NCBI RefSeq assembly: GCF_018398315.1
Contig: NZ_JAHBRW010000001.1
Location: 3,046,501 to 3,110,500 of the forward strand
Direction of reading: 5' to 3'
Source: Chelatococcus sp. YT9
Lineage (GTDB): Bacteria > Pseudomonadota > Alphaproteobacteria > Rhizobiales > Beijerinckiaceae
DNA: 64,000 nt
The notes under the pieces were generated by a model. The model was not told where the DNA came from and did no database searches. It saw nothing but the letters and a program-made list of their open reading frames with translations. Positions 1 through 7,138 of this stretch are shown here, piece after piece; the stretch's first letter is position 1, and every line of letters begins with the position of its first letter. The position numbers and the translations under genes are program-made.

Positions 1-574
1 CGGGTGCCGGCTCGATGTCCTTCCTCTCTATTCACTCGCCGGCATCGACCTTCCTGCTTATCGCGGCTTGCTGATCGGCCTGCATGCCGATCAGCGTTAC
101 CTCCTGTCCCGCAAGGCGCAGCTGGAGGCCTTCCTGAGTGGCGGCGGCACCATCGTCTTCTGCGGCCATGTAGCCTACCCGTTCCTGGATGAACTTGCGC
201 CTTACGAGGTCATCCCCGACTATACGGTGGATGATCTCGAAGTAACGCAGGCTTCGGACCATCCGGTCTGGAGGGGCGTTGATCGGCGCGATCTCACCTG
301 GCGCCGAGGGGTCGCTGGCTTTTATGGCCGCGGCAGCAATCCACCGCCCGCCGGTGCCCGTATCATCAACACGCTTGGACCGCGTCGTCATCCCGTTGAT
401 TTTGAGACGAGGCCCGCCGTCGGCGGCCGCCTTCTGGTGCATGCCGGCGCGGATCTATGGGGCTATGCCGACAGCGGCAACAGCGCGGAGCGGATTGTGC
501 CGCAACTGTTCGACTGGATAGCGAGCGGCGACGACGCTGAAGTGGGAAGCGCCAAGAAGGAGGCTGCGCGATGA
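1..574 (+). CDS. ThuA/glutamine-amidotransferase-fold protein, 5' end cut by window edge
   Basis: The reading frame is open to the left edge (frame starting at base 2) and ends at a TGA overlapping the next gene. The visible part is about 190 residues. It alternates hydrophobic strands with Gly-rich turns: a 'LSGGGTIVFCGH' segment follows an alpha/beta region, and a later 'GGRLLVHAGADLWGY' segment resembles the ThuA/class I amidotransferase-like fold used by many bacterial hypothetical proteins. I see no clear Cys-His-Glu triad. It overlaps the next gene by 4 bases (ATGA), so the two are translationally coupled. The next gene has the same architecture, so the two probably act together. The substrate is unknown. 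The fold assignment is inference from pattern. Confidence 0.55.
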   Translation, partial: GCRLDVLPLYSLAGIDLPAYRGLLIGLHADQRYLLSRKAQLEAFLSGGGTIVFCGHVAYPFLDELAPYEVIPDYTVDDLEVTQASDHPVWRGVDRRDLTWRRGVAGFYGRGSNPPPAGARIINTLGPRRHPVDFETRPAVGGRLLVHAGADLWGYADSGNSAERIVPQLFDWIASGDDAEVGSAKKEAAR

Positions 575-1203
575 GCTTCGCGGTCGTCGAAGGCGGGTGC
601 TACTATCACCACGAGACTATTCATGCCGAGCGGTTTCGCGACCGGTTCGATACAGCCATCTATGCGCCGGATCTGGTCGAGGGCGATCTAGACGGCTTTA
701 AGGCCGTCATGGTCGCTGACAGGATCAGCCCGACAATCCTGCGCGCCAAGCGGCGGCTGTTTCTGCGCTATCTCGAACAGGGCGGCACGTTGATCGTGCT
801 TGGGGAGAACCAGGCGCACACCTGGCTGCCGGGCGTGGAGTGGACATTCAAGCCCACCAATTTCTGGTGGTGGCTCGACAAGGGAACTGATCCGGGCCAC
901 CGTATTCCAAACCCGGACCATGAGATTTTCCGTTACCTCCCGCAGCGCGCGGTGGTCTGGCATTTCCACGGATTGCTGCATCCATCGGCGGGCGCCATCC
1001 CGCTCGTGACCATCGCGCCGGAGATGGGCGGTGGACCGGATGGCACGCTGCTCTACGACCATCCAGGCGTGGGTGGCGGCAAGGGGCGGTTGGTGGTGAC
1101 CACGCTCGACCCGTTCTATCACAACGGCAGCCATTTCATGCCCATGGCGACCGCATTTCTCGCCGGGTTACTTGACTGGACCGACGCGACGTTCAGGCGT
1201 TGA
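571..1203 (+). CDS. ThuA/amidotransferase-fold hypothetical protein
   Basis: This is a 210-residue protein starting at the ATG that overlaps the stop of the preceding gene, after a purine-rich AAGAAGGAGG ribosome site. It has the same layout as its neighbour: an N-terminal strand-helix region, then 'LRYLEQGGTLIVLGENQ' (around residues 67-83), then a Gly-rich C-terminal segment ('GGGKGRLVVTTLDPFYHNG'). These segments resemble the beta-strand and turn pattern of ThuA-like or beta-galactosidase-type amidotransferase folds. No signal peptide or membrane segment is visible. It is a likely two-gene operon of diverged paralogues. The function is not recognised. Confidence 0.6.
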   Translation: MSFAVVEGGCYYHHETIHAERFRDRFDTAIYAPDLVEGDLDGFKAVMVADRISPTILRAKRRLFLRYLEQGGTLIVLGENQAHTWLPGVEWTFKPTNFWWWLDKGTDPGHRIPNPDHEIFRYLPQRAVVWHFHGLLHPSAGAIPLVTIAPEMGGGPDGTLLYDHPGVGGGKGRLVVTTLDPFYHNGSHFMPMATAFLAGLLDWTDATFRR

Positions 1204-1287
1204 TTGGCAGGGAAGGCGGCAAGCCATCCTTGTAGGGCGGCCCTGACTGGGCGGCATTCAGTGCAATGCCGCCCGTGTCGTTCGCCG

Positions 1288-1911
1288 TTACGACAGCATC
1301 AGACCTGCTTCCGAAGCGCTTGCCAGAACGCCAAGAAGGGAGAGATCGATCGGAGGCGCATCCGCCGCGAGGTCATCGGCAGGAAGCGCTTCGGGAGCCG
1401 CCCCGCTGCCCCGCCAGAATGCTTCGTGAACTATCCCTAATCCAGCAACAAGCGGAGGCTCAATTGGCGGCAGAATCTCCACAGGTTCGCCGAGGGGAGA
1501 TATCAAATGAACAACCCCGTCGTCATCTGGCTGCGGGTGCGTCGTCGTTTCGGAAGAGTTGTCCGCAAAAGAATATGTCGGGACTGAGCCGCCGGTGCGG
1601 ATCTCGTTCAATACGTGTGAACCCGCCAGGCTGACGCTGTCCCAGAGGTTCGCAGAGAGTTCTTTGACGCCATCCCACACGCGTGTCGTTTCCCACCTGG
1701 CGTCGTCCCACTGGGCAGAAATGCTGTCTCCTACTTTCGTAGCTGCCGAGCCAACCGCATCCCGAACAGTCGAAGCGGCCGAACTGATCCCGCCATATGC
1801 TTGGTCCCCGACCCATATGGCGCCCTGCCCGAGTTTCTTGGGAACGTAAACAATCACTTTCCCAAAATCATCGAAGAAGGCGCCAGCTGGATCGGATGCG
1901 TAGTTTGCCAT
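1288..1911 (-). CDS. Trp-rich orphan protein, 207 residues
   Basis: The start is the ATG at 1911, which follows AGGAG at good spacing; an in-frame start 24 bases earlier has no ribosome site. The N-terminal 110 residues form predicted amphipathic helices with five Trp residues and the signature 'FFDDFG'. A Ser/Thr/Asp/Pro-rich linker follows, then a hydrophobic, Cys-free tail ending 'LGVLASASEAGLMLS'. No signal peptide is seen. The upstream region is strikingly AT-rich compared with the rest of the window. A second, smaller protein of the same style lies about 260 bases upstream on the same strand. No family is recognised. The C-terminal tail could suit type I export, but that is speculative. 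Confidence 0.6.
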   Translation of the reverse strand: MANYASDPAGAFFDDFGKVIVYVPKKLGQGAIWVGDQAYGGISSAASTVRDAVGSAATKVGDSISAQWDDARWETTRVWDGVKELSANLWDSVSLAGSHVLNEIRTGGSVPTYSFADNSSETTTHPQPDDDGVVHLISPLGEPVEILPPIEPPLVAGLGIVHEAFWRGSGAAPEALPADDLAADAPPIDLSLLGVLASASEAGLMLS

Positions 1912-2170
1912 GAAGATCTCCTGCGAACGGAACAATTATAATTTACAACATCGATAATTTTTATCTTGGTAATCCGTGCAAATTATAAATATAGTATGCA
2001 TATATTTTTCAATTCTTTGAAGGCAGGGCCGCTTGTTGTTATGATTACGACGTTGGGCATCGTGGATGCCGGTGCGCCGCACCCAAAGCCGGCGATCTGC
2101 CATGTATCGGCTCGTTGTGAAGTTTAGCGCCGACGGCATGGAGCGAGATGTCGCCGGCGCAAGCTGTGTA

Positions 2171-2572
2171 TTATGGGTGGTGCCAATCTGGCGCCTCGGC
2201 AGCGCCTCGCGTGCCAATGAGATCAAGATCGGCATGAAGGTGCCCGGGAGACATTTGCGCTTCGATGGCCCCGCCGGGAGGCTGCGATGTCATCGGGGAT
2301 GATGGTGCATGTGTCGCATCGGGCTCCTGGTCGCCGTTGCCGCCGAGCGCGGGCAGGAGCCAGCTTCCTGTGACGACGTCCCATCCCGTTGAGACGCTCC
2401 AGCTGACGAAGTCCCAAGCCTTCCCTACAAGCCAGCCATCGAATTCCAGGAACTTCGCCATGCCGGTGCCCCAGAGACTGGCTACGGCTTTCAATCCTTC
2501 CCCAACCAAATCGTAACTCCACTGCGCGACTTCGCCCAAGCTGACGCCGAGATCTTCGAAGAATTTCGACAT
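2171..2572 (-). CDS. Trp-rich orphan protein, 133 residues
   Basis: The start is the ATG at 2572, preceded by CACGGAGAG; the longer open frame upstream is not supported. The protein begins 'MSKFFEDLG', echoing the 'FFDDFG' of the protein at 1288-1911. Eight Trp residues lie in its 133 residues, most of them in an amphipathic N-terminal region. A Pro/Ser-rich linker follows, with a short tail containing 'DLDLIGTRG' that parallels 'DLSLLGVLA' in its neighbour. Like that gene it follows an AT-rich leader and has no recognisable signal peptide. It is probably a distant paralogue. No function is assigned. Confidence 0.55.
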   Translation of the reverse strand: MSKFFEDLGVSLGEVAQWSYDLVGEGLKAVASLWGTGMAKFLEFDGWLVGKAWDFVSWSVSTGWDVVTGSWLLPALGGNGDQEPDATHAPSSPMTSQPPGGAIEAQMSPGHLHADLDLIGTRGAAEAPDWHHP

Positions 2573-2862
2573 GAAATGCTCTCCGTGAAAATGAAGGCTT
2601 ATAATTGCGGAATTATTCTCATTATTTCTTCGTGATTTCTGCAATTTCGAATATTCTCCGATGTATACTCCTGATATGTGCTGTTGTTGCGTATGATGGT
2701 AATATTTGGTATCCATTAAGACGTGAGCGGTTGCGCTCTCGTCTTGGGCCGGGGCACGGTGTTGAAAACTGTGAGATCCACCATGGGGCATGGCCGGGAG
2801 ATGGAGCCTGGATTTGGCGGCATCCAGCGAAATGCCGCTTACTCGGGCTGTGACACAGCATA

Positions 2863-3795
2863 ATGCCCGACACGGCGGCTAAACTCTTCCAATTGTATGA
2901 GAACGCACCGGTTCTCGTCGCGCTTTATGACGAGTTCGACCGTTTGCGCTATGCAAACAAGTCGTTTCGCGACACCTTTTTTCTAGACCCGGATGAGACG
3001 CCCCTATGGTCGGACCTCATGCGCCGGAATTTTCATTTGCAGCGTGGCACCGTGATCCGCCAGGAGAATTTCGAGGCTTGGCTCATCTCCACGCAATCCC
3101 GTCGCGGAAAGATCGGCTTTCGGGCTCTTGAGACAGACCTGTGGGACGGCCGTTGGCTCTGGATGACGGAGACGGTGCAGAGCGATGGATGGATGCTCTG
3201 CATCGCCAGCGATATCACCGATCTTCGTGCTGAGGAGCGCTTGGTGCGGCAAGATCGGGATCTTGCCATCAAGGCCGCCTATACCGATGAACTCACGGGC
3301 ATAGCCAACCGCCGATACGTCACGGCGCGCATCGAGGACATGCTGCGCCAACCTGACCAGGACACGGGCTTTTATGGCTGCGTCGCCGTGCTTGATCTCG
3401 ACAATTTCAAATATATCAACGATCGCTACGGTCACCAGGCCGGCGATATCATTCTGCGGGATCTGGCCACGCGTATCATCGGACGCGTGCGGCGTTCTGA
3501 TTCTTTCGGGCGGTTCGGCGGTGAGGAGTTCGTTCTGGTCATGCCGGCTACCTCGGTTGAGGAAGCTGCCTTGATCGTGGAGCGCATGCTGGCCATCGTG
3601 CGCCTGTCACGACCGCTTCCAGGGTGGAATGACTTCAGCTACAGCTTCTCGGCTGGTATTGCGGCGGGTCGTGGGGGTGATACGCCGACCGATCTGTTCG
3701 GCCGCGCCGACAAGGCACTGTACGCGGCAAAAATGGCGGGTCGCAACCGTATCCACATCGAGAGTGACCTGTCTGACCAAGCCGTCGCGAGCTAG
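2863..3795 (+). CDS. PAS-GGDEF diguanylate cyclase
   Basis: This 310-residue cytosolic protein has no transmembrane segment. Residues 8-120 form a PAS-like sensor region ('LYENAPVLVALYDEFDRLRYAN'). A short linker helix leads to a GGDEF domain at about 140-300. The active-site loop is GGEEF at 219-223, an accepted active variant. The inhibitory I-site RxxD is present as RRSD at 210-213, exactly five residues before GGEEF, so product feedback is expected. It should condense two GTP to cyclic di-GMP. No EAL domain is fused. It is a single gene, convergent with the downstream transporter. The PAS ligand is unknown. Confidence 0.92.
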   Translation: MPDTAAKLFQLYENAPVLVALYDEFDRLRYANKSFRDTFFLDPDETPLWSDLMRRNFHLQRGTVIRQENFEAWLISTQSRRGKIGFRALETDLWDGRWLWMTETVQSDGWMLCIASDITDLRAEERLVRQDRDLAIKAAYTDELTGIANRRYVTARIEDMLRQPDQDTGFYGCVAVLDLDNFKYINDRYGHQAGDIILRDLATRIIGRVRRSDSFGRFGGEEFVLVMPATSVEEAALIVERMLAIVRLSRPLPGWNDFSYSFSAGIAAGRGGDTPTDLFGRADKALYAAKMAGRNRIHIESDLSDQAVAS

Positions 3796-3864
3796 GACAT
3801 GACCGGCGATTGTCGCGCCGGCACTTATGGCGTTGCTATCCGGCAACAGACGACCTGCGCCAGC

Positions 3865-3883
3865 TCGCGGATTCGTTCCGCGA
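3865..3883. terminator. Stem-loop between convergent genes
   Basis: A 7-bp perfect inverted repeat (TCGCGGA / TCCGCGA, 5-nt loop) sits in the 93-bp gap between the convergent diguanylate cyclase and transporter genes. There is no strong T run. It is a candidate bidirectional terminator. Confidence 0.35.
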
Positions 3884-3888
3884 ATGAT

Positions 3889-5025
3889 TCACTCGTCGCC
3901 GGTCAGAAAATGTCCGATCGCGGCAAGCGGTTGCACGCCGTCGCAGACGATCTTGAAGATCGCCAGCATCGGTACAGCCAGGATGGCGCCAGGCACCCCC
4001 CACATCCAGAACCAGAAGATCAGGGAGATGATCACCAGGACGGGATTGAGCGTAAACCGTCGCGCCAGCAGCATGGGCGTGACGATTTCACCTTCAATCA
4101 CGTGGATGACGAGATAGAGGGCGGCGGGAAGCAGGGCCGCCCAGATCGGATCGAGGATCAGAAGCCCGGCCAGCAGGAATATCCCGACACCAAAGAATGG
4201 CCCCATGATCGGCACGTAATTGAGAAAGAAGGCGACGACACCCCACAGCACGGGATCGCCCAATCCACAGGCCCACATGGCAAGGCCCGTCGCCAGCCCG
4301 ACCGCCACGTTCATGAGGGTGATCGTCAGAAGATAGGCGGAGATGTTCTCCTCAACACGTTGTGACAGCTCAACCGCCTGACGCTTGTCCTTGAAGCTCG
4401 GGAGAATCTCCACCGTTCGCTTTAGGAAGGTATTGCCGGACATCAGCAGGAAGAACAGGATGAGGATCGTCTCGAAAAAGCTGCCCGCGAAATGGGTTGT
4501 GCTGCTGAAAAGCACGCTGGCAATGGCCGAAGTGGATGCCGGGCTGCCACCCCCCACGCCGCCCTGCACGATACGGTCCGCCTGGTGAAGGAAAGTCCGC
4601 AGCGTCGTGATGGGCTCATCGAGAAACCGGAGACGCTCCTGAAGGCGCGGGACGCCCTCGGGAAATTTGCTGGCCCAGGCTGTGGCGGGTCCGGAAATGG
4701 CCGCGCCGATACCCACGATGGCCCCAAACACAGCCAGTATCAGGAGGAGTGCGGCGACACTGCGCGGCAGGCCCAGTTTCTCGAGCAGCCGCATGACGGG
4801 TTGAAACAGAAGCTTGAGAACGAAGGCGAGCACGATCGGCAGGATAATGTCGGCCGCGACATAAGCTGTGGTCAGAAGTGCGAGGGTTACCAGAATGACG
4901 AGGCAAACGACGACGGGATCCCTCGGCAAGACGACGGTCTCGCTGAGGTTGGGCTTTGTCGCCGTAGGGACGGTTCCGGCTGGGCTTACATCCTTGTTGT
5001 TCAGGATATCCATGCGCAAACCCAT
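3889..5025 (-). CDS. AI-2E family (PerM/YdiK-like) membrane transporter
   Basis: The protein is about 378 residues. Paired hydrophobic segments lie near the N terminus (LVILVTLALLTTAYVAA, ADIILPIVLAFVLKLLF), followed by a soluble middle section and a C-terminal cluster of membrane helices. This is the layout of the AI-2E/PerM permease family, usually 350-380 residues. The family includes quorum-signal exporters and Na+/H+ antiporters, so the substrate is open. Candidate starts are ATG at 5025 or 5013 and TTG at 5046; none has a strong ribosome site, and 5025 is chosen because GTGAGTGG precedes it. It is a single gene convergent with the diguanylate cyclase. Confidence 0.88.
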   Translation of the reverse strand: MGLRMDILNNKDVSPAGTVPTATKPNLSETVVLPRDPVVVCLVILVTLALLTTAYVAADIILPIVLAFVLKLLFQPVMRLLEKLGLPRSVAALLLILAVFGAIVGIGAAISGPATAWASKFPEGVPRLQERLRFLDEPITTLRTFLHQADRIVQGGVGGGSPASTSAIASVLFSSTTHFAGSFFETILILFFLLMSGNTFLKRTVEILPSFKDKRQAVELSQRVEENISAYLLTITLMNVAVGLATGLAMWACGLGDPVLWGVVAFFLNYVPIMGPFFGVGIFLLAGLLILDPIWAALLPAALYLVIHVIEGEIVTPMLLARRFTLNPVLVIISLIFWFWMWGVPGAILAVPMLAIFKIVCDGVQPLAAIGHFLTGDE

Positions 5026-5241
5026 CCACTCACCATGCGTTGACAATAAGTCGCTGACGTGGGGACGGTTCCGCTGAAGTTTCGAAATCTGCCGGGTCCA
5101 GCGGGGAGGGGGGACGCTCTGGTGGAACGCGCCTGCACCCCTTTGGATGCGGTGGTCCCCAAGCCTGTCTCGTTCTCGTTTAGATAGAAATCGGTGGAAG
5201 GACGCTCAGCGGCTTCTCGCCACGAGGCCGGCAGGGCTATC

Positions 5242-5323
5242 GGCAGGTAGCCCCGGTCGTACTCATGACCAACCTGGGGGGATGGGTCAAACGACCGGGG
5301 CCTGCCCTCGGGGGGGAGAGGGC
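5242..5323. other. Structured stem-loop region in an 800-bp gene-free stretch
   Basis: The stretch 5026-5856 has no credible gene. Within it, arms 5242-5260 and 5291-5306 form a 16-bp stem (GGCAGG and CCCCGGTCGT pairing with ACGACCGGGG and CCTGCC, with a 3-base bulge). An inner TGACC/GGTCA pair lies in a loop carrying a run of six G. An overlapping second hairpin follows directly (GCCCTC / GAGGGC) with a G-run loop. On the minus strand both loops read as C runs. It could be a small RNA or a repeat relic; the strand is undetermined. Confidence 0.4.
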
Positions 5324-5856
5324 AAGTGCGAACCTATGGACCGATTGTTAAGCTAAAGTTGCAAAACGGGAGCCTCAACAAAAAATGAGCTCATAAAACG
5401 CGATGCCGAATGTGTTCTGTGGACTTGCTCGCTGGGCGAGGGGTTTCAATTCACTGCAATATTCCGATGCCATCACCGACCTGTGAATAAGTCTGCTCGC
5501 GCAAAAGGCGATAGCGGAGTAGCAAGCAACGGGGAGGGTGTATACTAGACGCTATACGGTCCCATTTAGGAACAACGCATTTCCAGGCCGGGACTGTCCC
5601 CGGCCCAGCTGGAGGACTGGGCCGGGGATCGGTGCCAAAATGAAGCAGAGGCGGCCACTTCAGTCTGGCCCAGGCCAGATCTGGCAAAAGCCACGCCACG
5701 CTTCGGCGGCGTAGTGTTAATGCTATATGATCGGAAACGTCAATGGCGCTGTTGGGCTCGTCCCCATCCGGCTGATGGCGCGCCTTTGGTCCGAGGGCAG
5801 TAGCTCTTAGCGCGGCGCTTTCCTGATCGATGGCACGCGTATATGGCGTGACTACA

Positions 5857-6921
5857 CTATTCGGCGGTATGGCGAGGCGAGGCGCCTAAAGCCGAGGCGA
5901 CCGCGCGGTGGCTGGCGCGCGCATCCCTTGGCGAAGTGCCGAAGCGCCGCCGGAAGGTGCGGTTGAAATAGGACAAATCGCCGAAGCCGACGGCGAATGC
6001 GATTTCGCTGATCGGGCGGGCCGTACGCTCCGTTGTCTGGAGCATGCGCATTGCTCGCTCGAGCCGGCGTTGCAGCACGAATTCAGAGAAGGTGGTTTTC
6101 TCGTCCTCGAACAACATCTGGAGATAGCGCAGACTGATGGCGTGCTTGTCCGCTACTTGGCGCGCGCTGAGGGAGCGGTCAGTCAGGCGGGCTTCAATGT
6201 CGGATTTGATGGCGCGCATGCGGTCGTCGGGCCTGTGGACGAGGCCCCGCGCCAGCGCACCGTCATGTTCCCTAGACATGATGTTGACCAGATTGCACAT
6301 GAACGAGAGGACATGCTCGCGCAGCTCGGCTGTGTGTATCGGCATCAGGCCACGCATCAGCGCAGCGCCATAGTTGCCGAGCATCTGTAGCGCATCGTCC
6401 TCCGCGCTGAATACGCGCATCGCGGCCGCGGCTTCTCGCGCGCGTTCACCCACGCCATCGAGCGGCATCACAAAACAGTCGAGCCGGCTGACGCGGGTCA
6501 TCAGCAACGTGCTCTGCGCCTTGTCCGTGATCAGCACCGCTTCCCGCGCTCCGACGATCGCATGGCGACCGCCGTTGCGTGTGACCAGGATCCCCTCGGC
6601 AGGGCGCAGCAACACCGCCATTTCTGGTCCGAAGACGGCGTTCATGGCGTGTTCAATCCCCGGCGCTGGCGCAAACAACGAGACAAGGCCCATGTCGGGC
6701 TCAAGCTTCAGGAGCGCGCGGGCCTGAAAAGGGGCGGGATGAGCAGCGTCAATCTCGGCATAGCGTGCTGACTTGCCTGTGACGCGCAGGTCGATGTCGA
6801 GCCGTGACGCCCCTTTTTCGATGAACCAGACCGGCTTGGTCTTCAGCGATGCCGGCGTCTGTCTCCGCCGGGTCACATCGCCAGCCACCGAGGCCGCATT
6901 GCGTCTCAGTCCGTTTGGCAC
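5857..6921 (-). CDS. AraC-family transcriptional regulator (RhrA-like position)
   Basis: The protein is about 354 residues. The C-terminal 100 residues hold the two helix-turn-helix motifs of AraC ('LSARQVADKHAISLRYLQMLF' region and 'PISEIAFAVGFGDLSYFNRTFRRRFG'). The N-terminal 200 residues resemble the AraC-type ligand or cupin sensing region. It is divergent from a TonB-dependent receptor, the arrangement of RhrA-type activators of siderophore uptake. The GTG at 6921, with AGG upstream, is preferred over a TTG at 6960 that has no ribosome site. It is inferred to activate the receptor operon in response to iron or siderophore. Confidence 0.85.
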   Translation of the reverse strand: MPNGLRRNAASVAGDVTRRRQTPASLKTKPVWFIEKGASRLDIDLRVTGKSARYAEIDAAHPAPFQARALLKLEPDMGLVSLFAPAPGIEHAMNAVFGPEMAVLLRPAEGILVTRNGGRHAIVGAREAVLITDKAQSTLLMTRVSRLDCFVMPLDGVGERAREAAAAMRVFSAEDDALQMLGNYGAALMRGLMPIHTAELREHVLSFMCNLVNIMSREHDGALARGLVHRPDDRMRAIKSDIEARLTDRSLSARQVADKHAISLRYLQMLFEDEKTTFSEFVLQRRLERAMRMLQTTERTARPISEIAFAVGFGDLSYFNRTFRRRFGTSPRDARASHRAVASALGASPRHTAE

Positions 6922-7018
6922 TTCGCACCTGTCCAAGAAACCTGCATCCTTATCATGCAAATAACATTCTAGATTACTTCACGGAACGCGCGCAGATTTT
7001 TCTCAATAGATCTATGCG

Positions 7019-7051
7019 AACCTGAGTTTAGAAAAATTAAAAACTGAGGTT
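7019..7051. promoter_or_regulatory. Imperfect palindrome in the AraC/receptor divergent region
   Basis: AACCTGAGTTT (7019-7029) and AAACTGAGGTT (7041-7051) pair at 10 of 11 positions around an 11-bp AT-rich spacer. The site lies about 90 bp before the receptor start and about 100 bp before the regulator start, as expected for an operator shared by the two promoters. It could be an AraC or iron-regulator site. Confidence 0.4.
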
Positions 7052-7138
7052 CAGTTCTACAAGAGTGCCGAATAAGCGCGGGGGATATCCGGTACGCTCC
7101 GCGCCGATTGATGAATACTGGGGGCCAGCGAGCGCATC

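Noticed and set aside
5451-5699. 82-codon minus-strand open frame in the 5.1-5.9 kb gap
   Set aside because: No ribosome site, no recognisable sequence pattern, and low coding character.
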